Under the pieces are notes generated by a model. It saw nothing but the letters and a program-made list of their open reading frames with translations, did no database searches and was not told the DNA's origin. This document shows, one piece after another, positions 54,727 to 63,173 of a stretch of DNA of 64,000 nucleotides. The stretch's first letter is position 1, and every line of letters starts with the position of its first letter. The position numbers and the translations under genes are program-made. The stretch lies in NCBI GenBank assembly GCA_965219705.1, contig OZ244789.1, positions 1,116,001-1,180,000 on the forward strand, given 5' to 3'. This stretch comes from JAJECS01 sp965219705 (GTDB taxonomy: Bacteria; Chloroflexota; UBA11872).

Positions 54727-55092
54727 TTACGACGTTGCGGCGCCCGAATCGGGGCGTTCCGATGTATGTGCCTTCTGCTCGGTGACCAGGTGCTCCAGGT
54801 AGGTCGTCAACTCTTGATGCAGGGCCTCCAGGCGATCGGCCACCAGCGAGTACTTCACGAGGCGCCCCTCACGACGAGCCTGCACCAGGCCGGCCTGACG
54901 CAGGCGGCGCACATGCCACGACACGAGCGGAGGGCTGTGGCCCACCGCCTCGGACAACTCGGCCACCCCCTGCTCCACGTTCTCGGACAACCGCTGCAGG
55001 ATCCGCAGGCGGGTGCCCGACCCGAGCGCCCGGGCGTAGGAGCGCATGCCCAGGATGTCCCAGTCGTCCGGCGGCGTTGTCACAGGCACCAT
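54727..55092 (-). CDS. ArsR-type transcriptional regulator
   Basis: A 121-residue winged-helix protein (LGSGTRLRILQRLSENVEQG, VSWHVRRLRQAGLVQARREGR). The recognition helix is in SPPLVSWHVRRLR. No Cys cluster of metal-sensing ArsR proteins is seen (no CxC motif), so the effector is unknown. It is the first gene of the operon and probably controls it and itself: an AT-rich 8-bp inverted repeat lies just upstream of its ATG (55097-55114). Confidence 0.85.
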   Translation of the reverse strand: MVPVTTPPDDWDILGMRSYARALGSGTRLRILQRLSENVEQGVAELSEAVGHSPPLVSWHVRRLRQAGLVQARREGRLVKYSLVADRLEALHQELTTYLEHLVTEQKAHTSERPDSGAATS

Positions 55093-55096
55093 GCAT

Positions 55097-55114
55097 AAAG
55101 AAAAGTTTTTCTTT
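55097..55114. promoter_or_regulatory. Candidate ArsR operator upstream of the lipid operon
   Basis: Perfect inverted repeat AAAGAAAA-GT-TTTTCTTT in an otherwise GC-rich region, 5 to 22 bases before the arsR ATG. ArsR-family dimers bind such short-spaced palindromes; the binding is inferred. Confidence 0.6.
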
Positions 55115-55187
55115 CGGTAGACCCTAGCGCGGCAGCGTCCACGTCGTCAACTGATGGCGGTGAGCGGTTTCAAGCCGCTCTGGACCC

Positions 55188-55214
55188 GTCATTCCCGTGG
55201 CGGCCGGAATCCAG
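55188..55214. repeat. Dispersed palindromic repeat, copy 7
   Basis: GTCATTCCCG-TGGCG-GCCGGAATCCAG, an imperfect stem between arsR and rny. Confidence 0.7.
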
Positions 55215-55242
55215 CCCCACCGCGCCGCGTGCCGCGCTGGCG

Positions 55243-56796
55243 CTACTTGGCGTATTCGATCGCGCGCGTTTCCCGGATCGCCGTGATCTTGATCTGTCCG
55301 GGGTACTCCAGCGACTCCTGGATGCGGTCGGCAATCTCCCGCGACAGGCGGTGGACGCCCAACTCGTCAATCGAGCTGGGTTGCACCATGACGCGCAGTT
55401 CTCTCCCGGCCTGGATGGCATAGCAGGACTTCACGCCCTCGAACGAGCGCGCGATCTCCTCGAGCTTCTCCAGGCGCTGCAGGTAGCGCGTCACCGTCTC
55501 GCGGCGCGCGCCCGGACGTGATCCTGAGATCGCGTCCGCCGCCGCCACGGCAAAGGCCTCGAAGCTTCGGAGCTCGACCTCGAAGTGATGCGCCTCCGCC
55601 GCGTGGGCCACGTCTTCACGCACGCCGTGGCGCCGCAAGAGCTCGCCGCCGATCAGCGCGTGCGGGCCGTCGACTTCGTGGTCGATGCCCTTGCCGATGT
55701 CGTGCACGAACCCGGCCGTGCGCGCCAGTTCCACGTTGCCGCCAACTTCGCCGGTCATGGTCGCCGCGAGCAGCGCCACCTCGACGGAGTGGCTGAGCAC
55801 GTTTTGCCCGTAGCTGTGGCGGAAGCGCAGGCGCCCCATGTAGCGCAAGATCTCGGGCGGCAGCCCGGTGATCTTGGCGTCGAACGCGGCCCGCTCGCCT
55901 TCCTGGGCGATGATCTCCGTGACCTCGGTCTGGGCCTTTGCCACGGCATCCTCGATGCGCGCCGGGTGGATGCGGCCGTCCTCGGTCAAGCGTCGCAGGG
56001 CCACGCGCGCAACCTCCCGCCGCACCGGGTCGAAGGCGGAGAGGACCACCGTTTCGGGGGTGTCGTCGATGATGACGTCAACCCCCGTTGCCGCCTCCAG
56101 CGCGCGGATGTTACGGCCCTCGCGTCCGATGATCCGCCCTTTCATGTCATCGTTCTTGAGGTCGACGACCGACGTCGTCACCTCGGTGGTATGCGACGCG
56201 GCAACGCGCTGCAGTGCGAGACCCACCAGCCAACGCGCCCGTGCTTCCGCTCGCTCCTTGGCGTCGGCCTCGACCTGGCGCACCATCTGCTCGGCGTCCG
56301 TGGAGATCTCCTGCTCGATGCTCTGCAGCAACTCCGCGCGCGCCTCGTCCCGGGTCAGACTGGCCGCGCGCTCCAGCGCCGCCAGGTGCTCCTGGCGCAC
56401 CTCTTCCTGCGCCTGGGCGTCCGCCTCGAGCTGTCGGCGCGCGGCGTCGAGCTTGGACTCGCGCGTCTGCGACGCGCGCTCACGCTCCTCAAGCGTCTCG
56501 GCGCGGGCCTCCAGGCGCTCGTCCCGCTGCTGTGCGCGCTGCTCTTGGCGCTGCATCTCGCCGCGACGATCGGCCAGTTCGCGCTCGCCTGCCTCCCAGG
56601 CCTGGCGCGCGGTTCGCGTTGTGGTCTCGATCAGGGCTCGTTGCTGGGCTTCGGCCGCTTTCAGCTCGTCCTCGATGCGCTGCGCCAGCGTGCGCATGCG
56701 CGATCCGGATAGCCAAACTTGATAGAAGTAGCCCGCCACGAGCCCCAGGGCGAGCATCGCCACGCCGGCGATGATCGCTATCAGCGGGGCAGCCAT
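55243..56796 (-). CDS. rny: Ribonuclease Y
   Basis: Membrane-anchored endoribonuclease of 517 residues that starts mRNA decay. It has an N-terminal transmembrane helix (4-25), a long Gln/Glu/Arg/Ala coiled coil (about 35-195), a KH domain (GRIIGREGRNIRALEAATG, GXXG motif) and an HD domain with VHDIGKGIDHEVDGPH. Normal length. Its presence with RNase J and PNPase gives a Gram-positive-type decay system. Confidence 0.95.
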   Translation of the reverse strand: MAAPLIAIIAGVAMLALGLVAGYFYQVWLSGSRMRTLAQRIEDELKAAEAQQRALIETTTRTARQAWEAGERELADRRGEMQRQEQRAQQRDERLEARAETLEERERASQTRESKLDAARRQLEADAQAQEEVRQEHLAALERAASLTRDEARAELLQSIEQEISTDAEQMVRQVEADAKERAEARARWLVGLALQRVAASHTTEVTTSVVDLKNDDMKGRIIGREGRNIRALEAATGVDVIIDDTPETVVLSAFDPVRREVARVALRRLTEDGRIHPARIEDAVAKAQTEVTEIIAQEGERAAFDAKITGLPPEILRYMGRLRFRHSYGQNVLSHSVEVALLAATMTGEVGGNVELARTAGFVHDIGKGIDHEVDGPHALIGGELLRRHGVREDVAHAAEAHHFEVELRSFEAFAVAAADAISGSRPGARRETVTRYLQRLEKLEEIARSFEGVKSCYAIQAGRELRVMVQPSSIDELGVHRLSREIADRIQESLEYPGQIKITAIRETRAIEYAK

Positions 56797-56992
56797 GGCT
56801 AGCCTCCGATAGGTTGATGGGGAGATATGGCGTCAAAGTGTTCATGTCTGCGGGTGCTCCGCCGCGTCGCGCGGAGCGCACCCGATGCTAACGGGCATTT
56901 GGCCGACGCGCCAACGCGCTCCGGGGCGCCGCCGCCGCCCACCTATACTTGGGACGGCGAAGTTCGGGCGGGCGGCAGACCGGGGGTGACAA

Positions 56993-58144
56993 ATGACTGC
57001 GACCAACGGCGCGGCAACGATGACGGGCCGCGAGCGCTACCTGAACGCGCTGCTCGGCAAGCCGGTCGACATGATGGCCGTGGGCAGCCCGACGTCGCTG
57101 GCCACCTACGAGCAGATGCGCCTGCTCGGCGTCGAGTGGCCCGAGGCGCACTACACCGCTGAGACAGTCGCGCTGCTGGCCAAGCGGAGCTACACCGACC
57201 TGGGGTTCGACACGATCGCCCCGTACTTCAGCATCATCATGGGCGCGGCGGCCCTCGGCGCCCCCATCGACTGGGGCTCGGACCCCTGGGAATTCGACAA
57301 GGCCACCGGCAAGATCATCACCGGACCCCGCATGCCGGCGGTGAAACCGCCAAACCCGTGGGTCACGCCTGACGACATCGAAATCCCCGATGATTTCCTC
57401 GAACGCCGGGAGTCGCGCGCCATCATCGACGCGATCAAGATCCTCCGCACCGATCACCCGGACGCCGCGATCGTGGGCAAGGTCATGGGCCCGTGGACGC
57501 TGGCCTATCACATGTTCGGGCCGCAGGAATTCCTCATCAACGTGATCCTCGACCCCGACTACGTGCACAGCGTGCTCGACAGGCTGCGGCATGCGTCCGT
57601 CATGTTCGCCAACGCCCAGCTCGAAGCGGGCGCGGACGTGATCACACTGGCCGACCACTCCACGGGCGATCTGGTGCGCGCCGAGACCTACCGCGACTAT
57701 CTGCTGCCGGTGCACCAGAAGATCACGCCCCTGATCGAGGGGCCGGTGATTCTGCACTGCTGCGGCAAGACGATCGACCGCATGCCGTACATCACCGAGG
57801 CCGGATTCGAAGCCTTCCACTTTGCGACGGAAAACAATCCCCACGAGGCCAAGGAAGCCGTCGGCGACTACAAGCTGGTGGGCAACGCGAGCAACTTCAT
57901 CACCTTGCTGAGCGGCCGTCCGGAAGATGTCGCCGTCGAGATCGCGGACCTGCTCGCCGCCGGGGTGGACATCATCGCTCCCGAGTGCGCGGTGCCGCCG
58001 CAGGTAACTGATGCCAACTTGCGCGCCCTCGTCCAGGCGGCGCGCGGCGAATTCAAGCCTGATCCGGCCGTGACGGACGCGACGAATATGGCCGACGGAT
58101 ACCGGGCCCAGGTCGCCGCGCAGAGTGGCGCGCGTCCGAACTAG
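56993..58144 (+). CDS. Uroporphyrinogen decarboxylase-family protein (MtaA/CmuA-like)
   Basis: A 383-residue TIM-barrel protein. LHCCGKTIDRMPYI carries the zinc-ligand His-Cys-type motif seen in MtaA/MtbA and related corrinoid methyltransferases rather than in HemE. It has no adjacent corrinoid protein or methyltransferase here, so the partner is unknown. ATG 56993; ATG 57020 (MTGRERYLNAL) is an alternative start nearer the usual family N terminus. Confidence 0.8.
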   Translation: MTATNGAATMTGRERYLNALLGKPVDMMAVGSPTSLATYEQMRLLGVEWPEAHYTAETVALLAKRSYTDLGFDTIAPYFSIIMGAAALGAPIDWGSDPWEFDKATGKIITGPRMPAVKPPNPWVTPDDIEIPDDFLERRESRAIIDAIKILRTDHPDAAIVGKVMGPWTLAYHMFGPQEFLINVILDPDYVHSVLDRLRHASVMFANAQLEAGADVITLADHSTGDLVRAETYRDYLLPVHQKITPLIEGPVILHCCGKTIDRMPYITEAGFEAFHFATENNPHEAKEAVGDYKLVGNASNFITLLSGRPEDVAVEIADLLAAGVDIIAPECAVPPQVTDANLRALVQAARGEFKPDPAVTDATNMADGYRAQVAAQSGARPN

Positions 58145-58286
58145 TCGCTTGTCGCGCGGCGTTCCCGCCGTGCTCGATTCCGTGCCGGGTTGCGCCGCCG
58201 GCGGATTCCTGTGCGCCCTGGGCTGCCGCGATACGTGGCCGGCTCTCAGCGCGGTTTCGCAGCCCAGCGGCCCCTGCTTGTAACTC

Positions 58287-59516
58287 GTGGCGGCCGCGGA
58301 CGACGACGCCCAGGTTCTCGCTGACCGCTGGCGCGGGCTTAGCGGGATTCCCGTCGAAGCGGCGTTCCTGCACGCCTATCGGCGCGCCGGTGCGGCCCGC
58401 GTGCTTGGCTATCCCATGACGCCGGGCGTGTTCGTCGGCGACACCCTGGTTCAATACTTCACGCATGGCCGCCTGGAGGCGCCCGGCCGCTCGACTCCGG
58501 GAACCGTTGGCGTGCCGCGGCAGGCGAATCTCGGCGAGCACATGGCCCACGCGCTGGTCGCCGAGGCCGCCCCAGAGTCGCTGGGAGTCTTCGAAGCTGC
58601 CTTAACCACGCCCGAGCTGCGCACCCGGGCGGGCGGCAGCGTCGGCGCCCCGGTCCACTGGCGCGGCTTCCCGACGCAGCTGTTTCAACGCGACGTCGTG
58701 CGTCTCATGCCGGTGTCGCCAGGGACCCGGCGACCGGTGCGCGGCAATCTTGGCGAGCTGTACGTCGGACTGTCCGACGACGAGCGCGCCCGCGGCGAGG
58801 GCCAGCCCTCACCCATTGATCGGCCGGTGGCGCCGGCGCCCGAGCCCGTGATCGCGCCGGTGCTCACGTACCACCACACCCGCGGCGCGGACGCCTTCCG
58901 CACCCACCTGTCGGCCCTGCTCGATGAAGGTTTGACCCCGGTTTCCTTCGATCATCTGGTGGCGGCCATCGAAGGCTGGGCCTCGCTGCCGCCGCGGGCC
59001 TTCGTGCTCACCTTCGACGACGGATGGACGGGACAAGTCGACGAGGCGCTGCCCGTGCTCGTCGAGCTGCGCGTCCCCGCCACGTTCTTCGTCTTGCCGG
59101 GGTTCGAGCGTCACGGCCAGGGTCACATGACGCTCGAGCAGTTCCGCGACCTGCGCGCCGCCGGCATGACCGTCGGCTCCCACACCTTGAACCATGCCCG
59201 GTTGCCATTCCTGATCAGGCAAGACTTGGGCGCGGCGCAAGCGGAAGTGGTCCTCTCCCGCGACGAGCTGGAGCGCGAAGTTGACGGCGTCGACTACTTC
59301 GCCTACCCGAACGGGCTATTCGACGAGGAGGTCGTTCAACTCGTGCAAGATTCCGGCTACCGCGCGGCGGTCACGACGGTGCCCGGCATCAGCCATTCGC
59401 TGGACGGCCGCTTCGAGTTGCGACGCGTGGCCGCCAGTACGTGGGCGTCGTTGGCGGACACCCGCCGCGCGATCCGCCGCGCGGCCGCCGTCGAGGGTGT
59501 GGATTCGCCGATCTGA
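58287..59516 (+). CDS. Polysaccharide deacetylase with N-terminal LGYP-type modules
   Basis: A 409-residue protein. The C-terminal NodB domain (about 195-400) has VLTFDDGWTGQVDEAL (DD metal/catalytic motif) and GSHTLNHARL (metal-binding His pair), typical of chitin, peptidoglycan or xylan deacetylases. The N-terminal ~170 residues carry the module FLHAYRRAGAARVLGYPMT, VQYFTHGRLEA and a second partial copy. It starts GTG 58287, just after an in-frame TAA (58281), and no signal peptide can be found, odd for this enzyme class. Confidence 0.75.
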   Translation: MAAADDDAQVLADRWRGLSGIPVEAAFLHAYRRAGAARVLGYPMTPGVFVGDTLVQYFTHGRLEAPGRSTPGTVGVPRQANLGEHMAHALVAEAAPESLGVFEAALTTPELRTRAGGSVGAPVHWRGFPTQLFQRDVVRLMPVSPGTRRPVRGNLGELYVGLSDDERARGEGQPSPIDRPVAPAPEPVIAPVLTYHHTRGADAFRTHLSALLDEGLTPVSFDHLVAAIEGWASLPPRAFVLTFDDGWTGQVDEALPVLVELRVPATFFVLPGFERHGQGHMTLEQFRDLRAAGMTVGSHTLNHARLPFLIRQDLGAAQAEVVLSRDELEREVDGVDYFAYPNGLFDEEVVQLVQDSGYRAAVTTVPGISHSLDGRFELRRVAASTWASLADTRRAIRRAAAVEGVDSPI

Positions 59517-59581
59517 TTTGCTCGGAGGGTGGACAATCGCGCAACCGTCTCGCCCCGGCGAAGGTCGCCGCTCCCCGCCGC

Positions 59582-60709
59582 ATGCACGTCGCTGCCCTGC
59601 ACCTGCTCAATTTCCGCAACTACGCCCGGCTTGATCTCGAGCTGCCGGCCGGTCCGCTCGTCGTGCATGGGGGCAATGCGCAGGGGAAGAGCAATTTGCT
59701 GGATGCGGTGCACATCTTGGCCACCGGACGCAGTTTGCGGACTGGGCCCGAAGCCGCCTGGATAAACGTGGACGCGCCCGACGCCGCGTACTTCGCGCGG
59801 GTCCGGGCGCACGTCCACGCCGCCGCCGGGGACGAGCACTTGGAGCTTGTGGTCGCCCGGACGAGCGCCGGCGGCGGCGTCAGGCGTCGGGTGCGCATCG
59901 GCGGCGCCGCCCGGCGCTTGGCCGACCTGCCGGGCCGCCTGCAGGCCGTCAGCTTCGCGCCCGCGGATTTGACGCTGCTCACCGGGCCGCCGCGCGAGCG
60001 TCGGCGCTGGCTCGACATGGCGCTGGCGCAGCTCGACCGCGCTTACGTCGCGGCCCTGTCGGAGTACGACGACGTGCTCACGCGGCGAAATGCCGTGCTC
60101 CGCCGCATCCGCACCGGTCACGCACGGCCGACCGAGCTCGATTTCTGGGACGCGCGTCTGGCGCCGCTCGCGGTTCAGGTTGTGCACCAGCGGCGGTGCT
60201 TCGTGGAAGCCCTGCAACCGATGCTCACGGCGGAGTTTGCGCGGATCACGGGCGATCCGACGCTTGCCGTGAGCTACGCAGCCACGGCGGCGGTCGCGGA
60301 GGCCGCAGCGTTCGCGGAGGCGCTCCAGCAGGCGCGCCCGGCTGACATCGAGCGCGGCGCGACCAGCCGGGGTCCGCATCGCGACGACCTTGAGCTGCGC
60401 CTCCGCACCCACGCGCTGGCCAGCTTCGGCTCGCGCGGCCAGCTACGCTTGGCTGGGGTGGCACTCAAGTTGGCCCAATTCGAGCTTGCACAGCGCCGGA
60501 CCGGTGAACGGCCGGTGCTGCTGCTGGACGACGTGGCGGCTGAATTGGACCCGCACCACCGGCGCCTGCTGCTCGAACGCCTGACGCCGGCGGCGCAGAC
60601 CCTCATCACGACCGCCGATGTGGCCGGCCTGGACGCGCCGATGCTCGGCGACGCGGCACACCTGCTGGTCGAGCGCGGTCGCGTGACGATGACGCATGCC
60701 CCCGCGTAG
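59582..60709 (+). CDS. recF: DNA replication/repair protein RecF
   Basis: A 375-residue SMC-like ATPase that loads RecA at gapped DNA. It has the N-terminal strand ALHLLNFRNYARLDLEL, Walker A GGNAQGKSNLLD (Gly-Asn-x-x-Gly-Lys), the ABC-type signature region and Walker B LLLDDVAAELD. ATG 59582 is the start matching the family N terminus; the frame upstream (to 59441) overlaps the deacetylase. Followed by a DciA-like gene, the order seen in actinobacterial dnaN-recF-DUF721 clusters. Confidence 0.92.
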   Translation: MHVAALHLLNFRNYARLDLELPAGPLVVHGGNAQGKSNLLDAVHILATGRSLRTGPEAAWINVDAPDAAYFARVRAHVHAAAGDEHLELVVARTSAGGGVRRRVRIGGAARRLADLPGRLQAVSFAPADLTLLTGPPRERRRWLDMALAQLDRAYVAALSEYDDVLTRRNAVLRRIRTGHARPTELDFWDARLAPLAVQVVHQRRCFVEALQPMLTAEFARITGDPTLAVSYAATAAVAEAAAFAEALQQARPADIERGATSRGPHRDDLELRLRTHALASFGSRGQLRLAGVALKLAQFELAQRRTGERPVLLLDDVAAELDPHHRRLLLERLTPAAQTLITTADVAGLDAPMLGDAAHLLVERGRVTMTHAPA

Positions 60710-61034
60710 GTCGGGCTCGGTCCGGCCGCTGGCCGACCTGCTTGCCGAGCTCGGCGAGCGCTCCGACATGCGCTACGGCCGCCGTCGACTCGCGACCACC
60801 CAAGCCATTCAGAGCGCCTTGCGGGCGGTGTTGGGCAACGACGCGGCCGCCCGTTGCCAGCCGGCCGGCTACGTTGGGACGACCGCGATTCTGGCCTGCC
60901 GCTCGAACGCGTCGGCCCAGATCGTGGCCATGCACCTGCCGCAAATCATGGACGAGGTGCGCGGTCGCGTCGCCCACGACGACGTACAGGAGCTGCGCCT
61001 CACCGTGGCGCCCGAGCGCTGGACGGCGGTGTAG
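60696..61034 (+). CDS. DciA-like protein (DUF721)
   Basis: A 112-residue protein beginning in the last 14 bases of recF. The centre (DAAARCQPAGYVGTTAILACRSNASAQIV) fits the DUF721 KH-like fold, a helicase-loader type in bacteria without DnaC. The recF-DUF721 order is characteristic of actinobacteria and other phyla. Confidence 0.75.
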   Translation: MPPRRSGSVRPLADLLAELGERSDMRYGRRRLATTQAIQSALRAVLGNDAAARCQPAGYVGTTAILACRSNASAQIVAMHLPQIMDEVRGRVAHDDVQELRLTVAPERWTAV

Positions 61035-61101
61035 TCGGTCGGTCGCGGCCAAGTATCCTGGGCGCGCGCCCGTCCGTACGGGCGAAAGGGGACGGGCTTG
61101 C

Positions 61102-62157
61102 ATGCACAACATCGCACTGATACCGGGCGACGGCACCGGTCCAGAGGTCACCGCCGAAGCACTGAAGGTGCTCGAGGCCGCCGCGCGCGCTAGCGGCTTC
61201 ACCTACGACACGACCACCCTCGATTTCGGCGGCGAACGCTATCTGCGCACCGGCGAGACGCTGCCCGAGGGCGCGATCGACGATCTTCGGCAGTTCGACG
61301 CCATCTACCTGGGCGCCATCGGCCACCCGGAGGTGCTGCCGGGCATCCTCGAGAAGGGCATCCTGCTGCGGATTCGGTTCGATCTCGACCAGTACATCAA
61401 CCTGCGTCCGGTCAAGCTCTACCCCAATGTGGAGACGCCGCTGCGCGACAAGGGCCCCGAGCACATCGACTTCATCATCGTGCGCGAAAACACCGAGGGG
61501 CTCTACACCGGCATGGGCGGCGTGCAGTACGCGGGCACGCCGCACGAGGTCTCCACGCAGATCCACTGCACCACCTATCACGGCGCGTCCCGCTGCGTGC
61601 GCTACGCCTTCGAGCTGGCCCGGGCCCGCGCGCGAGACAACCAACTGCATCTCGTTGCCAAGACCAACGTGCTGACCTACGTCCACGGCACCTGGTGGCG
61701 GGCATTCAACGAGATCGGCGACGCCGAGTTCCCGGACATCACGCGCGACTACGCGCATGTTGACGCCGCCACCATGTGGATGGTCAAGAATCCCGAGTGG
61801 TTCGACATCGTGGTCACCGAGAACCTGTTTGGGGACATCATCACCGACCTGGGCGCGATGATTCAGGGCGGCCTGGGCATCGCCGCCGGCGGCAACGTGA
61901 ATCCCAACGGCGTGTCGATGTTCGAGCCAATCGGCGGCTCCGCGCCCAAGTACACGGGGCAAAACGTCATCAACCCGCTGGCCGCGATCAACGCGATGCA
62001 GATGCTCTTGGTCGACATTGGCGAGCACGCGGCGGCGCAGCGCGTCGAGGCGGCCGTGGTGCAAGCCCTCGAGTCCGGGCGCTTCAAGTCCATGAGCGCC
62101 GGCAGGATGGGGATGTCGACGTCCGAAGCCGGCGACTTTGTGGCGAGCCTGGTTTAG
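61102..62157 (+). CDS. Isopropylmalate/isocitrate/tartrate dehydrogenase-family protein
   Basis: A 351-residue NAD-dependent decarboxylating dehydrogenase. It shows PGDGTGPEV, LDQYINLRPVKLYP (substrate-recognising helix), IIVRENTEGLYTG, VTENLFGDIITDLGAMIQGGLG (metal aspartates) and the cofactor loop FEPIGGSAPKYTGQNVINP. LeuB normally has FEPVHGSAPDIAG; the GG and KYTG here leave 3-isopropylmalate versus tartrate-type substrates open. No other leucine genes are adjacent, which weakens a LeuB call. ATG 61102. Confidence 0.75.
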   Translation: MHNIALIPGDGTGPEVTAEALKVLEAAARASGFTYDTTTLDFGGERYLRTGETLPEGAIDDLRQFDAIYLGAIGHPEVLPGILEKGILLRIRFDLDQYINLRPVKLYPNVETPLRDKGPEHIDFIIVRENTEGLYTGMGGVQYAGTPHEVSTQIHCTTYHGASRCVRYAFELARARARDNQLHLVAKTNVLTYVHGTWWRAFNEIGDAEFPDITRDYAHVDAATMWMVKNPEWFDIVVTENLFGDIITDLGAMIQGGLGIAAGGNVNPNGVSMFEPIGGSAPKYTGQNVINPLAAINAMQMLLVDIGEHAAAQRVEAAVVQALESGRFKSMSAGRMGMSTSEAGDFVASLV

Positions 62158-62342
62158 CGGACAGGCCACAGACATGTGAGACACGGCTGACCGGCGGGAG
62201 GCCGCCAGGCGCACCATAGGGGCGGCGATTATTCCACCGGGGCCAGCCCCCAGCCCAAGCCCACATCAACGGCCGCCACGGTCGTCCGGGCCACCAAGGT
62301 CTACCGCGCTGCCGGACGCAACGTCCATGGCCTTCGGGTAAG

Positions 62343-63173
62343 ATGCGCCCGCTGGCTGTCACAGGCAGGCGGATGGAGAAGACTTTCGAGCAGGGTTTTG
62401 CCCAGGCCGAGGAGTCAGCCGCGTCCGCCGTAAAGGCGGCGCAAGCGCTGGTCAAGGCCGCGAGGAACCTGGAGAAGGCCGCGAAAGCCGGCAATATCTC
62501 CAAGATGCGTGACGCGGCAGGCCGCCTATCCACGAGCGGCGACGCGGCGTATCAACAAGTCGCAAACGCGGCGGCCGCTTGGCCGTTCAGCGCCGAGGAC
62601 GAAGCGGACTATCTGCGGAACGACTACGAGCAAGAGCTCATCGAGGCCGGGCAAGCCGAAGGTCTCCGCATCCATCTCCAGGACGACGTGTTGGTGGTGT
62701 TCCCCAAAATCGTTCGCATCCTGCCGGACCGGCGCGCGGTGCGGGTGGACCGCAAGCAAGTGCCCGTGATTCGGCCATCGAAGCTTGTGGCGACGCTTCG
62801 GCACGAGCAAGGGAGGCGGCCCTCCTTTTCGAGCGAGCAATTCCTCGAAGCGTTATACAAGGCATATCGGGAACGGGCAGGCGAGGGGTTGTTCGGGACT
62901 GGGAAGGAATTACGCGGGACACCGATCAGGCTCACCGATGTCTACGAGGCGCTTACCCTCCTCCCAGGCAGCCGTCGGGGCTACCAGCGCGCGGACTTTT
63001 GCCGGGATCTCTATCTGTTGGACCACAGTGGAATCCGGCAGACAAAATCTGGGGCGACGTTATCGTTTCCGGCGAGTACAGGCACGCGCCAAGCGCAGCG
63101 CTTGTCATTCGTCGGCCCGGACGGGGAAACGATGACCTACTACGCGATCTCGTTCAAGATAGGCGCCCAGTGA
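62343..63173 (+). CDS. Uncharacterised protein, first gene of a probable defence operon
   Basis: A 276-residue soluble protein I do not recognise. The N terminus is Ala/Lys-rich helix (AEESAASAVKAAQALVKAARN), followed by a folded domain (LRIHLQDDVLVVFPKIVRIL, RPSKLVATLR) with no named motif. ATG 62343 or 62373 (MEKTFEQGF); the upstream start has only GGGTAAG. Its stop overlaps the next gene's ATG (TGATG), so the two are coupled; the next gene resembles BREX-associated ATPases, so this is likely a defence component. Confidence 0.5.
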   Translation: MRPLAVTGRRMEKTFEQGFAQAEESAASAVKAAQALVKAARNLEKAAKAGNISKMRDAAGRLSTSGDAAYQQVANAAAAWPFSAEDEADYLRNDYEQELIEAGQAEGLRIHLQDDVLVVFPKIVRILPDRRAVRVDRKQVPVIRPSKLVATLRHEQGRRPSFSSEQFLEALYKAYRERAGEGLFGTGKELRGTPIRLTDVYEALTLLPGSRRGYQRADFCRDLYLLDHSGIRQTKSGATLSFPASTGTRQAQRLSFVGPDGETMTYYAISFKIGAQ

